Positions 22,989 through 34,573 are shown, counted from the stretch's first letter. The stretch: DNA of 64,000 bases from Imbricaverruca yamaguchii (GCA_034440575.1 JAOTOL010001613.1:2132501-2196500), one strand, 5' to 3'. Program-made: numbers and translations. Notes: generated by a model not told the origin, from the letters alone.

Positions 22989-24689
22989 AAAAAAAAAAAA
23001 AATAGCTGCGACAAGGCAGGTCATGTCAATCCATTTTGATTCCACCGAGTACCACCTGGGCTTCGTATGCTAGCTCTGGGCTTACAGTGACGGGTGACCA
23101 AGGCTCCATGTGAAATTTGAGAACACAGCCTCTATAAATACACGGTTTGAAACGATCGGAAAGCTTTATAATTTCCGACTTGCTTGTGGCCAGGGTAAGC
23201 CGATTGTCATGGTCGAGACCAGTGCTGGCCATTTGCATGAGTAAGACTGGTGTCAGCCTGCCTTTTGCCGACCGTGAGTAGGCTGTGCGTGTTGTTTATT
23301 GCTGGTGGAAGTAATGCAGCATGGCCTGTTCTACTTTTTGCAGACAAAAATACAACTATGCTCTTCCGAACTGTCTGTTCTTCATCACTGCTGGTCGTTG
23401 GCTGACACCTACCTCCTCGTTTTTTTTTTCTCAGTCAGTTTCCCATGCTGCGAGCCCGAGTCGAGACTCGGAGCGACGGACACTGGCTGGTGTCCGGCAG
23501 CTGTCCCAGCGTCCAGCTGTCGGAGCTGCCTGCCGGCGACGACTGGCTGAAGCACCACCACAACAAGCTGGACAACGAAGTCATCGACACCGCCGGCGGA
23601 CCCCTCTGGACCGCCAGCGTGCTGCACAGGCCGTGCAACGTCTCGGCGCCGGTCACGCCATCTCACCGCGCCGTTCTGTACCTGTCGTTCTGCCACACGA
23701 TCACAGATGGCCTCAGCAACGCCATGATTTGCCGACAGCTGACTGAGAATCTGGACCGGGCGGTGCGCGGCTGCGAAATCGACGTCACCGATCCGTGCCA
23801 GGTCTGCCCCAGTATGGAGGAGCTGCTGGGCGGAGAGCGCGTGCCGATCAGCTGGCCGCTGCTGGCGGCGCTGGCGAGGACGGCGCGCGCGCTGCTGAGG
23901 CGGCGCCCGTCTCGCTTCCTGCAGACATTCGTGGCGCCGTTCGACCCGGACCGGCTGGCCAGCTATGCCTGCCGCACGGTGCCGGCGGTGCTGTCGGCGG
24001 AGCAGACGACGCTGCTGTTGGAGCAGTGCCGCCGGCACGGCGTGACGATGACGGCCGCTCTGTCGGCGGCCGTCGGTCTGGCCGGCGTCCGGCTGCTGTC
24101 GGCCGCGACGGGAGCCCCGGCCGACGCCGCAGCCGTGATGCGCACCATGTGGCTGGTGAACGCGCGCCGCTACGTCGCCGACGCGCCTCGCGTGTGCCTG
24201 TCGGCGGTGGCGTTCGCCGCCGCCTACCTGGCCGTCGACGGCGACGACGCGGCGGCGTTCTGGCGCGTGGCCGGCGACGCGCACTCGCGCCTGAACCGGC
24301 AGCTGGAGCTGAAGCTGCCGCTGCTGGCCGTCAAGGCGATGTCGCTGCTGGCCAGACCCGACAAGGCGGCGGCCGCCACGTCGCGGCGGACCGCCAGCGG
24401 CGGTGCGCAGGTCGACTACAACATCAACAACACGGGCCGGATGTACGCCAGCGCGCCGGCCGCGTCGGCCGTGCGTGCCGTCGAGCTGCACCGCACCTTC
24501 CGCGCACACCCGGCCCTCGAGCACCTGTTCGGCAGCCACTGCTTCCACACCGTCGACGGCCGGCTCTGCTACGACTTCAACTACTTGAGCGGCCGCGTGC
24601 GCGACGAGGACGCGCGCCGGTTCTCCGAGCTGGTCGTCCAGCTTGTTCGGGAGGCGACTGTCCCGGCACATCACCGAGCGTCCACCTGA
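15863..24689 (+). CDS. CoA-dependent acyltransferase / condensation-domain-like protein, two exons
   Basis: Gene-level entry: exon 1 at 15863-16047 joins exon 2 at 23435-24689, giving 479 aa. The donor (AAAC|GTACGT, phase 2) and the acceptor (TTTTTTTTTCTCAG|T) join to read ALQTQFPMLRARV. This matches the start of the fold shared by NRPS condensation domains, alcohol acetyltransferases and PapA-type acyltransferases (N-terminal helix ending in HPxLRxR). The catalytic motif is CHTITDG (His149, Asp153), the HHxxxDG motif with Cys for the first, non-catalytic His. The length fits a stand-alone single-domain enzyme. It would move an acyl group from CoA to an alcohol or amine; the substrate is unknown. 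I see no signal peptide. Codons are strongly GC-ending. The alternative is that further exons exist downstream, but the C-terminal helix and the stop at 24687-24689 look natural. Confidence 0.78.
16580..16612 (+). repeat. Dispersed repeat fragment (TTTAGGGCGCATCGGCCATG)
   Basis: The string TTTAGGGCGCATCGGCCATG followed by TTGATC recurs inverted near 19495-19520 (there with CGACC). It resembles the strings at 5140 and 12198. It is probably the end of an interspersed element whose body I cannot delimit. Confidence 0.45.
16640..17700 (+). mobile_element. 5'-truncated, decayed CR1/Jockey-type LINE
   Basis: The fragment preserves reverse-transcriptase motifs SGVPQGSVLGPLLF and FADN. The latter stands where an active enzyme has F/YADD, so the catalytic Asp pair is broken. 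The C-terminal LINE region follows (YCAYIRPHLEYCIQAWSP; LERVQKRSTKMV; a FFTNRVVEHWNQLPENIV block). The reading frame is interrupted near 16850, by a stop at 17068-17070 and by a stop at 17373-17375, so it is a pseudogene. The 3' end carries a short TTTATGTC-type tandem tail (17675-17697), as CR1-like elements do, instead of poly(A). It lies in the sense orientation inside the acyltransferase intron. Confidence 0.85.
18137..18377. repeat. 66-bp perfect direct duplication flanking a GGAATTCC-type array
   Basis: Positions 18137-18202 and 18312-18377 are identical over 66 bp (both start CCATTTCTGATGGAATTCAT). Between them lie about eight units of a CATGGAATTCCATTTCTT-like repeat. Each unit contains the palindrome GGAATTCC. 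Confidence 0.9.
19475..19525 (-). repeat. Inverted copy of the dispersed fragment at 16580
   Basis: The reverse complement reads CTTTAGGGCGCATCGACCAT followed by GTTGATC, matching 16580-16612. The element boundaries are unknown. Confidence 0.45.
22651..23003. repeat. Homopolymer tract (A-rich with C and G runs)
   Basis: Some 350 bp made almost entirely of poly(A) runs broken by single T, with runs of C (about 22700-22720 and 22884-22890) and G. It lies deep in the acyltransferase intron. The composition is unlike any biological satellite here and is typical of low-quality consensus over a homopolymer, so the exact bases should not be trusted. Confidence 0.85.
23435..24689 (+). CDS. Acyltransferase exon 2 (main catalytic exon)
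   Basis: Starts after the pyrimidine-rich acceptor TTTTTTTTTCTCAG. The first base completes a Thr codon with exon 1, then QFPMLRARVET. It carries the active-site segment SFCHTITDGLS, a long middle helical region, the C-terminal-half segment VDYNINNTGRMYAS and the terminal strand and helix near FNYLSGRVRDEDARRFSELV. The composition is very GC-rich, above its surroundings, so several long antisense and alternate frames overlap it; those are shadows. An alternative acceptor four bases downstream (TCAGTCAG) would shift the frame relative to the chosen donor and is less likely. Confidence 0.8.
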
Positions 24690-25271
24690 GCGACGCGACT
24701 GAGGCGGCGGCCGCTGGCGTCCGGCACCAGCTCCGCACAGAGGTGCCTCGCACAAGTCTCACCAGCGACCCCACTGAAAATCATACCTGCCGGCATATCT
24801 CAGGCGTTTAAAATGTTCGCATGCGGGAGAAGTGGCAACTTCTGCTGGCGGTTCGGTATGTTGGTTCGTATCGAATGCGATTCCGGTGATCAGGGTACGC
24901 ACGGGAAGCTGGCATCAACTGGTGTCGTGACTCAACAATTTCTTCTCTAATGTATCGAAATATGTTCCATGATAAGATGAATGCAAATGCTGCGAAGCAC
25001 AAACCTCACTCGTCCCCCAAAGTGCTCTGGCAGCCCGCGTTGGGTATGTGCTCTTCGTGTGGTTTCGATGAAAAACCCAACCAATGATTCATCACGCGTT
25101 TAATATAGTCCAAGCACGGCAATGTCGTAGTGCACTAAGCACGGGGATGGCGCTCGAAGCGGACGAATTGACGTTAAACTGGACTATTTGGCGCTGTAAG
25201 AGAAAATGTGCCCGAAGGGCGCAGTCAGCTCGGAATTGGCACCCGTTTTGGTGCTGTATGGAGACGAACAT
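24690..25271. other. Downstream region of the acyltransferase gene
   Basis: It should hold the 3' UTR, but no canonical AATAAA was found in the first few hundred bases. No other feature was recognised. Confidence 0.4.
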
Positions 25272-26306
25272 CTAACACGCGCCCTGGAGGGGGGGCGGGC
25301 CAAATCCGCCCACCCGTCTGGTTTTTCGTACATAAATCCAGATTGTACAGGTCGATATACGCCATTGTTTGTATACCTGCTTCGAAATGGCCGGCGCGTT
25401 GTTTAAAAGAAGAAAAACAAAAATCGGCCGAATATTTTTCCAGTTAGGAATCGTTATGGTCAACATAAATAATTGCAGCGTCAGACAACAAAAATCGGCG
25501 CTGATGCGCTTTTCGTTGGCAAGCCGATCTGATGCGCGTTCCGTTTCGTTTCCGTCCGCTAATGCGCTTGGCAAAAGGGAAGTGTTTTTGGCAAAACTAG
25601 CCACTTCTTTTATATATATTGTTATGCTATATATTTTCAAAGTCATGTTGGGTCACTAACGTCATGTCAGGTCAAGTTCATGGCAGGTTAATGGAACCAA
25701 ACTTGGTCAACTGAAATGTTGTCATAAATGCAAGTGACTGTCATGCGATTGGTGTCGCTTTGTACGTTACTCCCTGCACATCCTGAAAACTACTGATTGT
25801 CATTGTGTACATAAGCATTTCCATACTGTATCCATGCACTTCACTCCTTTGTTTGCGAGGCCGATTGCGCCGAGCCGCCCAACGGAGTAGGCGGGAGGGC
25901 GGCATGTTCAAGTAGTTGGAGCAGATAATGACCTGATAAAATGTTGCTATATAGATGACCTGAGGTCAAATGGCGGATCTAGCATCTGTATTGCATCATT
26001 AGCAGTGTCCAAAACACCATTGATGCATATTTTAGAGCATTTAAACACAATCACAGCGATCCATAACAATGAAAAGCCATTCCATGCGAAGCCAGAATAT
26101 TTTGATATTTATACATCATTTGATCTTGGAGATATTGACCTAAGGCCATGAAATTTTCTCACAATAGAGTTCACTACCGTAACCATCCACCCTGCGAATT
26201 TCGTAGCTCCGGCTTCAATAGGGCCCGAGATCTTATGGTGCCGGAATTCCCCGCTCCCTCCTCCAGTGCGCGTAATTTTCAGAGTCCCTCCAGGGCGCGT
26301 GTTTAA
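25272..26306. mobile_element. Inverted-terminal-repeat element F (about 1.03 kb, non-coding)
   Basis: Left end AACACGCGCCCTGGAGGG (25274-25291) and right end CCCTCCAGGGCGCGTGTT (about 26286-26303) form an 18-bp perfect inverted pair. The right end is followed by TTAA; the left has CTAA where TTAA would be expected, possibly a decayed target duplication. No open frame of transposase type lies inside. The interior is AT-rich with GGTCA-type motifs, reminiscent of element E. Confidence 0.65.
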
Positions 26307-26507
26307 GTAGCCACGGTGTGGATAGATGGGAGCATCTAGCACGAGATTAATTTAAAGAATCATGCAAAGCCATTGAACATTACGTGTTGTTATATGTTCC
26401 GTAGGTGACCCAGCAATATGCACTTTCGACTTATTTTGGAGCTATGTGCGGACATTGGCGCTTTAGAATGATATAATTTCTTTATGCCAGCATTGAAAAT
26501 AATAATC

Positions 26508-26985
26508 AGTTTATAAAGACATAAAGACATGAAAGATAAGTGCAACTATGAGCCACAATGTCACTTCTTGTTTGCACTGTGTACACTCAACCAGTTACCC
26601 ACCAAATCTGTCGATCAGCCCTCACTGTAATACTGAAAAGCAAGCTGTCTATTCTTATAATGGTTGTCTATGTTGCTTTTAAAGACGTTCAATGTGCTGC
26701 TACTGACAATGTTTCCTGGCAAGTGGTTCCAGTGTTCTACTACCCTGTTGGTGAAGAAAGACTGTCTTAACCTTGTTCTGCTGTGGTTAACTTTAATTTT
26801 CAATTGATGATGTCTAATTGCATCATTTCTGTTGAATTCAAACAATTCCCCAAGATATCCCCTCTCCAGACCATGGACAAATTTAAAGACCTCGATGAGG
26901 TCTCCTCTCAGCCTTCTATATCCAAGTGAAAACATATTCAATTTCTTCAATCTTTCCTCATATGCCAGGTTGCTTATACCATCAG
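26508..26985 (-). mobile_element. Second copy of the CR1-like LINE 3' end
   Basis: The minus-strand reading contains the same C-terminal segment as the LINE at 16640: NMFSLGYRRLRGDLIEVFKF and a FFTNRVVEHWNHLPGNIV block. It ends in the same TTTATGTC-type tail (plus-strand AAAGACATAAAGACATG at 26517-26533). Only the last part of the element is present. The reading frame is open over 111 residues, better preserved than the first copy. Confidence 0.88.
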
Positions 26986-26989
26986 AACT

Positions 26990-28621
26990 ACCAGCAACAT
27001 ACGTGTCGTTAAACGATGTTTCTTTGCAATAATAGTGCTATTTGCATGTTCAATATCAGGCGACCCCGCATTTTTATGGAGAAGACGGCAATATATGACA
27101 GAGAACGAGGTTGCATTTTTATATTCTCGGTTTCAGCTCCATGTCTGTTGGAGTTGTGCAAGTCTACCTCACCTTGCGGGTAAAATCACATGCAGAATGG
27201 CTCTTCGAAATTTGTACGGCTTGCCTAAAAGCACCTTGAAATGGACTAAGAAAATTGTCCGGGTTATAATGTGGGCCTTTTAATCATGCACCCTGATTCT
27301 GTGGCATGCTTTGGATTGTTTTACATTTCGAGTTCCTGCTTAGTCCAGGAAATGCCCCGTTTCCATGACGGTAGCAAATCCGGAATTTCTTTTCAATCCA
27401 GATTTCCGAAGTCATGGAAACGCATTCGTCAGCGAACTGGATGGGATTTCCGAATCCGGCTTAGAAAGAAGATGTCCTGAGGAAATCCGGATTTCCCAAG
27501 AGTTGGCAGCATGTGGAAGCATTCACTCCTGGAGAGTTAGCATGCAGTTATCGCGGTACAATGCATAGTTCGCCGACGCCAGCACAGTTAGCAGCACGGC
27601 AACTCCGACAGCGGCGTCTGCTTCGCGATCCATGGTGAATCGACTGCTGCATGCAACTTGTATATCTCCAATTGCTTGTTGAATCCAATACATTTTCAAA
27701 CAACAGCCCTCTGCCAATATCTCATGCAACGACGCAGCCTACGCCGATGTGGCATGTGTTTTTGGGGTATTGAAGGGAAATGTCGCACGTGCGCCGCAAC
27801 TGTCAGCAAATCCGGGATTTCCCACCAAATCAGGATTCGGAAAGCCTACATGTAACCCTGATGTCCTCGCGAATGTCCATGGAAGCGTTCTTTGTAGTCC
27901 GGATTCGATTCATTGTGGAAATCCAATCGCAATTCAAACTTGCCATGGAAACAAGGCTAATGTCGCCATTGTTCTTCTGCCGCATACAGCGCCAAAATGT
28001 CCACGTACAGCGCCGATGGACTACGAAGTTGGCATTATCCGGCCTATGCGCCAATTTAACCCCGATGTTTTCCCGTATATTTACTTCATTTTTGGATTAA
28101 AGACGAACTAAAAGCTTTATCAAGCCTCGTTTGCTTGCCGGGATCACAATACAGGCTGAAATATACATCAACTACGTCGACCAAGTCAGCAATGCAGATA
28201 GTTAAAGCTGTCATAAACCAAAGCAATTTTTGCAAGCTTGTGCCATATAACACATTCCGCCATCGCCTGAGATCGCATTGATGTGCTTTGTGCACATACT
28301 CGTTGATTAAATCACTCGATATTGTGCGTTTTAGGATCTTGATGTTCAGCAGTCGCGCTATTGTTTTCTGCCGCATACCGCGCCAAACTATCCACATGCA
28401 ACGCAAATAGGCTACGATGTTCACATTGTACGGCTTAAGCGCCATTGAAAACCGAACAATGCTTCCGGATATCTGCCTCAGTGTTGCTCTATAGGCAAAC
28501 AAATTGTTTCCTCTGAATTCGTTTGCTTACTAACACAATAATCCATGCTGGGATACACAGCGGCAAAAGCTATCAAACTAGGAAGCCAATTAAGAGGAAA
28601 TACTTTTGTTTTGTAATGCCT
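26990..28621. other. Degenerate dispersed repeats, no gene
   Basis: Strings like CTGCCGCATACAGCGCCAAA (27980) and CTGCCGCATACCGCGCCAAA (28367), and near them AATCCGG/GATTTCC motifs (27370-27500, 27810-27840), recur loosely. A related CATGCAACGCCAAATG occurs twice near 29630-29670. This suggests an old dispersed repeat family. No coding signal was recognised. Confidence 0.45.
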
Positions 28622-29443
28622 TTAACCCGTCCCGTCTCGGGAAGGTTTTTCAACCCCCCTCAAGTTTTTTTCGCGGATAGCGGACGAACGGCGCGCAGCA
28701 GCGAGCCCAAATTTGGCATACCTCTTCCCACATCAATTTGACATGCTGATTCAAAATGTTTAAGTCAGGTCATCTAGGGTCAACGAGTTAGTCAAGGTCA
28801 AGTGAGGTCACCCCAAAAAAGTTCAACCAGTCGTCACGCTTTAACGGATACAGACATTTTAATGAAACTTTCAGCGTTTGCTTACCTTCACGGATGCAAC
28901 AAAACGTACGAGTTTACGTTTTCTCTTTTTTTCTTTTTACTACATATAAATTTTGCGTATTTGCCAAATTGCAGTTTAAATACAGGATTCTAGCTAAAGT
29001 AAGCATTTTGTGTTGGGAAAAGTTGATTTCAAACAACGTTTCTCGGTTTGCTTTACCCATTAGAAAAGGAAAATTAAAGAAAACTTGAAAATTCAAAATT
29101 GTGAAATACAAAAATGGGGGAGGCCAAAGAAATATAGTCCTGGTCCATTTCGCTGTCCTTTTCTCATTCCAAATCATTTTTTTCTCTCATATATCCCCAA
29201 AATGAACTCCCCAGAGTCAAAAACATAATGTAAGTCATGAAAAGTCGTGAAAATCTAGCCACCCTGGTGAGATCACTTTTGGGGGAAAATTGTTTTGGAT
29301 GGTGGATCCGGACCCTACTCGTCGAGCGCTTTCCTATGACGCCCCTTTCGTTTTCGTGCGACGCTTAGTTTGGATTTTAGTCTTCAACACCCCTTCCCCG
29401 AGACCGGGTGCGAGGATCTGACCGGAAAGACGGCGCGGGTTAA
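28622..29443 (-). mobile_element. TTAA-ended element B (822 bp), inverted relative to A
   Basis: Left tip TTAACCCGTCCCGTCTCGGG; right tip GACGGCGCGGGTTAA, whose reverse complement equals the left tip of A (TTAACCCGCGCCGTCTTTCC). The interior holds the same blocks as A in reverse order (AGTCGTCACGCTTTAACGGA; CTCGTCGAGCGCTTTCC). It is non-coding. Both ends keep a clean TTAA followed by CCC. Confidence 0.8.
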
Positions 29444-29818
29444 CGGATCCACGGCGTATATCGTAAATAACGCACATTGGCTTTTCAGGGTAAAGACAAA
29501 CCGCTTTCTACACATAAAGATTGCTTAAAACATCTGACAAGTCATGTTCTAAAGCTTGTGGTACCGGTTCAGCCGTGACATCATTGTTGCCTTTTCCGTA
29601 CAGCACTAAGCAGACCAACTGTTGGCATGCAACGCCAAATGTCAGACCAACTGTTGACATGCAACGCCAAATGCCATGCTGTTGTTTCCAACCGCGAAGC
29701 CAATATGTCCACGTGAAGCGCAACTGGCGAGCCATGATGGCTTTATACTATGACGCCTATTCGTATAAAGTATATTTATACTGGAATGTTCATCATACTT
29801 CTACATTATTGAGGAGCA

Positions 29819-29840
29819 AATACATATATATATATATGTA

Positions 29841-29926
<86 letters not shown>
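29819..29926. repeat. (TA)n/(CA)n compound microsatellite
   Basis: A short (TA)n, then (CA)n of about 13 units, then about 23 units of TA. Pure dinucleotide repeat. Confidence 0.95.
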
Positions 29927-29928
<2 letters not shown>

Positions 29929-30639
29929 CAAAGATGCATAGCATGTCACACTTCCTCTTCATTATCGATGACATGTCTATCGCCAAACATACTCTTGTCG
30001 TATGACCTCAAAATATTGCCGGAGGCTATAGCTCCTAAACCGGTAGTCGGGTCGGATTAAGACGTATCGAGGCGTGTTCAGAGCATGCGACTATCCCGTA
30101 CGCAAATTTGTGTCCAAATAAAAATTTAGTGGGTGTTCAGTTTGCAAATATTTGGTCGACATGCCGTGGAAAGCACCGGATGGCACTGAGTCTCGCTGTT
30201 AGGTCCTCACCAACACCTAACTTCTTCCTTTGCAAAAAGAAAGTATTTAAGAGCGCTCTATGGTAATCATTCAATGACATCCAAAAAACCAACAATTCAA
30301 AGAGTTGGTCTACTTCGGGGTGAAGAAAACAGGGCTTAAAGTGTTAAGCAGTGACATAGCTTAATTGTTACGGCGGAGCCAAGGGGAGGCATCCCCCGTG
30401 GCACCCAAAGAAAAAACACTTGGTGGAACTATAAATTTTAAGATTTTCACCACGCAAAAATCAAAGTTTTTGTCTCCCCTCGGACGCCGGGGGCGGCGAG
30501 TTTCATCACACTCTCTCCGTTTCACCACATTTTTAGGTCGCCCCAGCCCCTAGCAAAATTCGACTGCGGCATGGAGCATCTCTCTTTCAAGCCTTCAGGT
30601 CATTCCTCTTGATATTCCACCGTTGGTAAGTATGCACCG

Positions 30640-30950
30640 GATTTGGGTACCTCATCGTTACGGTGCTGGATGTTACCAACCATCACCGTTACGGTACTGG
30701 GGGTGTACCGACCATCATCGTTGCGGTGTTAGGGGTATCGACCATTGTCGCTCCGGTGCTGGGTGTGTAACGACCATCATCATTACGGGGTATGTACCAA
30801 CCATCATCGTTACGGTGCTGGGAGTGTACCGACCATTATCGTTACGGGGTGTGGACCGACAACTATCGTTACGGAGTGTGGACCGACCACTATCGTTACG
30901 GGGTGTGGACCGACCACTATCGTTATGGAGTGTGAACCGAAAATCACCTG
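30640..30950. repeat. 27-33-bp array (GACCATCATCGTTACGGTGC)
   Basis: About ten units. The left ones are about 30-33 bp (GTACCGACCATCATCGTTAC plus GGTGCTGGGT). The right ones are shortened to 27 bp (GTGTGGACCGACCACTATCG plus TTACGGG). The change of period inside the array points to an internal deletion that then spread. Confidence 0.85.
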
Positions 30951-30959
30951 CCGGCTGGG

Positions 30960-33221
30960 CATGGATTCGGTCGCCAGTTCAGCCCATTCGAAACTAACCG
31001 GTGCGCGAACCTGAACCGGGAACTATCGGAAAGCCCTCGATGAATAGGACCCGCAAATGGCCTGGCTTTTGAGTTGAATTTTTTTGTGCTTCAAAGTAGC
31101 GTTTTTTTTTCTCAGAATTCATATCATATTTCTGAAAACATTTTGAATCTCAGAATCTTCTAATGACACAATTGAAACGCTCGCCATTTGAGAAAAAAAA
31201 TAGCTATTGGTCAATTATGGGCCAGAAATTAGCAATGACCTTAGGTCACAGACCTGAACTCAAACATAAATCCAAGACATGTTTGCAGTCAGCACTGGCA
31301 AGTTGCAAACATGTAGTAAGCTTCATTTCACTATATTCTCACATGCATGAACCTAACCAAAAATCAAACAATCGCAACAAGCAGTATAATGACCCAGGAT
31401 GTTCTTAGCCATGATTATTAGCTACAGTTTTGGTGCAATTGGATAAATCAAATAGTGCAATGCAGGTTTGATACTATTTAGGCGAATGGAACTCCACATG
31501 AACCATAAAAACGGTAGTGTCCATGTAGGTTTTTCCCTACTTAACGCACCACTTCAACTATTAGCCGCACCAGTAGCTCAGGGTTGGTTAGATCGCCGGT
31601 CTGCACTGGACACCCCTGCCCTGGCAACATAGGGTTCGAGTCGCTTCACGCGCTCAAATTTAGCCCCTGGCTGGGAGTGTCAGTTGGCAGCTGGCTCAAT
31701 AAGGTCAGGGACGAACTACCGGGAGGCCGTGTCGGTGCATTGACGGCAAGCTAAACTTTTGTCAAAATTCTGCCGTTGAACTGGAATTCATGGATCGAGT
31801 GGTGTGGGCAGGGTTCAGGCAACAAGCTCTGTTTGCAATAGAACCCTGGTTGATAGAGCCACCCCAGTAAGAACTCGTGTTTTAACTGATCTTGGTAACT
31901 TGACGGAGGTCAGTCAAATTGGATAAGGAACTCCTCATATTTCTGCATGCATTCCATGGGAAGAAATGCGGTTAGAAGATTGTGCATATTACACAAGCAG
32001 GAAAATTGGTCAAACATTGGCCTAGGCCACAGGTTACTGATCACATATCGAACAGAAAAATGAGATGTACCATTTGTAGTCGCTACCCAATTGTATCCAC
32101 GCAACAAGCTTCACTTCAATATGCTTTCTTTCAGGCCAGTTATCGAGCTGAAGCAATCTTGGAAATGGTCCTCTTTGGCTCGAGGTAGGTCAATGACCTT
32201 ACGTGACTGGATGTCACAACCTTGGCATCAGACACAAAACTGCCGACGGGAGAGGTACTGCAAACTTCGCGGCACCGCACGGTTCCCTTTTATCTATGGC
32301 AGACTATCCTTAAGTGAGGGTGGGGTAAAACAAACTCAGTAGGCAGTGCGCGCTAAACCACGTGGTCGACGGTTCGTGTAGCGATATTCAACGTCACGAT
32401 ATTCGTCACGATATTCAACCAATGGGCACGCAGTGCAGTTATGAAGTATTCGTTGACTAGTATGGAATATAACACTTTATCACCTATGATGTTGGTATGT
32501 TATACGATTCCAATTGATATGTACAGGTATTTTGTATCGCTATCGCTAAAATAGCTTCCCATAACCTAAGTATATCAAAGCAAACAAACAAATGTAGTAC
32601 GCTTTGTTGAATCAAAGTTGTACGTGAAGAACTTATATGCTAGGCTAAGTGACACCGCTTCGTGGTCAATTTTGGCATCCTACTGTACTCGTTTCGACAT
32701 CTCACTCCTAGAGAAAAACGATTATTTTAACCATGTAGCAATGTCACATAAACACTAGCAGTGTCACGCAATCACTAACGTGTCACACAATCACTAGAAG
32801 TGTCACAAATATGCATGCAGCTGCAGTTTCGTTCCAAGACAATTTTCAGCACCAATTGACGATGTAATGTACAATGCCAAATTCTCATTTTTCCATTCAG
32901 GGTCACATCTGCTCATTTCACGTTGCAAATTACCAACTTGTATCACACCTTTTCTCCTGAAATAGGTACTATCAACATCTTGTTCTCAAATAAATGTGTT
33001 TTCAGCGACAGTCTCTGCCGCGGGCATTTATCTTGCAACACAGCCAGCTTGGATCTCACCTCTGGTTTGCATCACGAGGTTCCTAGTCCAGGCCCAGGAA
33101 ACCTTAATCATAAACTACTGATATCAGGGCCCTACATAAAAGAAGTCGACTGCATGAAATGAGTCGATTTCCATATCCATGTGACCTTAGTACGATAAGC
33201 AGTGGAGCAGCCAGGAGTTTC
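30960..33221. other. No gene recognised apart from a SINE at 31.6 kb
   Basis: AT-richer intergenic sequence. 32750-32810 has three loose copies of GTGTCACxCAATCACTA. Nothing else can be supported. Confidence 0.5.
31565..31790 (+). mobile_element. tRNA-like SINE of a second type
   Basis: An A-box string CAGTAGCTCAGGGTTGGTTA is followed 50-odd bases later by a B-box string AGGGTTCGAGTCGC, then a body (CCCCTGGCTGGGAGTGTCAG; AAGGTCAGGGACGAACTACC) that differs from the other SINE family in this window. The spacing fits a tRNA-derived head. Stems are imperfect, so it is not a functional tRNA. Confidence 0.6.
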
Positions 33222-34573
33222 TTAACCCGCGCACGTCCGGGGGGGCAGATATCTGCCCCCTCCAGTTTTTCCTCATTTGCCGCCACACTAATCGGGTTAG
33301 CCAGACCAAACCTCGCATAGCTGTTCATTGGTCTTTTCCGCATATCCTCATACATTTTTAATCCTGGGTCATCTCAGGTCAGGTCACCAGGTCAGGCGAA
33401 GTGACCCAACTACACTCGGAGTTCTAGGTGGCATAACTTCCACAATAATTGGGCGATTGATTTCAAACTTATAGCATGTCATGATCTCATCAGGGACCAT
33501 AATATGTTTATCGGCTATTTTTTTCGTAGCATTGACTTTAGGTTAGGTAGCTATGTCGGGAACATAATATGTATATCTTTTTCGTAGCATTGACCTAGGT
33601 CAGGTCGCTGCCATGGCTTCCCCATTATGGGGCTATGATAAAATATACAAATGTTTCCTGGTTACATATTTGCGCTCGGAATGATCTCACAACGGTTGTG
33701 GCATGCATATGGAAGCTATGCTCAATGTTACCGCTGACATTTTTGCTCAGTGACCTCACCAAGGTATCTGAGGCAGTGTCCTAAAATTACTTCAGCATTA
33801 ACTGTGTGAATGAAGAAAGAAGTTGCTTGGGAATAGTGAAAGATTGCAAGAAAATAAAAGATCGCCACTTAAGGATTAAAAAAGCGGAATGCCTTTCACT
33901 TCAGTCACATGCATTTTACTTTATTTAGCGCTCGTGTGTATAATGACTGTCCACACAGGTGGCAAAATTGTGAAAACCGAAGACAAGGATGAAATAGCAC
34001 AATTCCATTAACTGTGAATTTCCAGGCCACGTGGTCAATTATTTTCCACTGATCTGAGGTCACCTGAGATCACTACACATTTATGCGCATTACATCGCAC
34101 TGCATTGTGATAGAAGGCTGAAATTACAGTCATTGTGCTTGTATCGTCAAGACGTGTCGATTGCTACATTACATGACCTCCCTAGGCCTTGACCTGATGT
34201 CATGACTTCATGACCTTGACCTGAGTTTTGGTTGACCTGACCTTAAATTACACCGCCTATTGTTGGTAGCGCATTTCAAGGACTGTCGAATGACTTTTGC
34301 CGTTTGTTTCTATCTGTTACAAGTCCTGAGATATGTGTCAATATCTGAGTCACACCTGATCTGGTCGAATTTGACCTATGATGACCCAGTGACCTGACTG
34401 TTGACCTGAGCGGAAAAAAATGACGGAAACACTTTCGATGGAGCCCGTCACCAGCTACCCAACGCCGTTTTCCGCTTGTCGCTAGCTAGCATAGTTCTAG
34501 AGATCCTAGGGGGCAGACATCTGCCCCCCGGACATGCGAAGTTGGCGCGGACCTCCGGACGTGCGAGTGTTAA
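33222..34573. mobile_element. TTAA-ended element E (1352 bp) with subterminal palindromes
   Basis: Left tip TTAACCCGCGCACGTCCGG; right tip, read inward on the other strand, TTAACACTCGCACGTCCGG: a near-perfect 19-bp inverted repeat anchored on TTAA. Just inside the left end is the perfect palindrome GGGGGCAGATATCTGCCCCC (33241-33260), and near the right end the one-off match GGGGGCAGACATCTGCCCCC (34509-34528). The interior is non-coding and rich in GGTCA/TGACC strings (for example 33372-33405 and 34180-34250). Confidence 0.78.

Noticed and set aside
22559..23045. Poly-Lys and poly-Phe frames
   Set aside because: Translations of the homopolymer tract.
23409..24755. 448-residue minus frame opposite acyltransferase exon 2
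   Set aside because: Antisense shadow of a GC-rich exon; Arg/Ala/Gly-rich without motifs.
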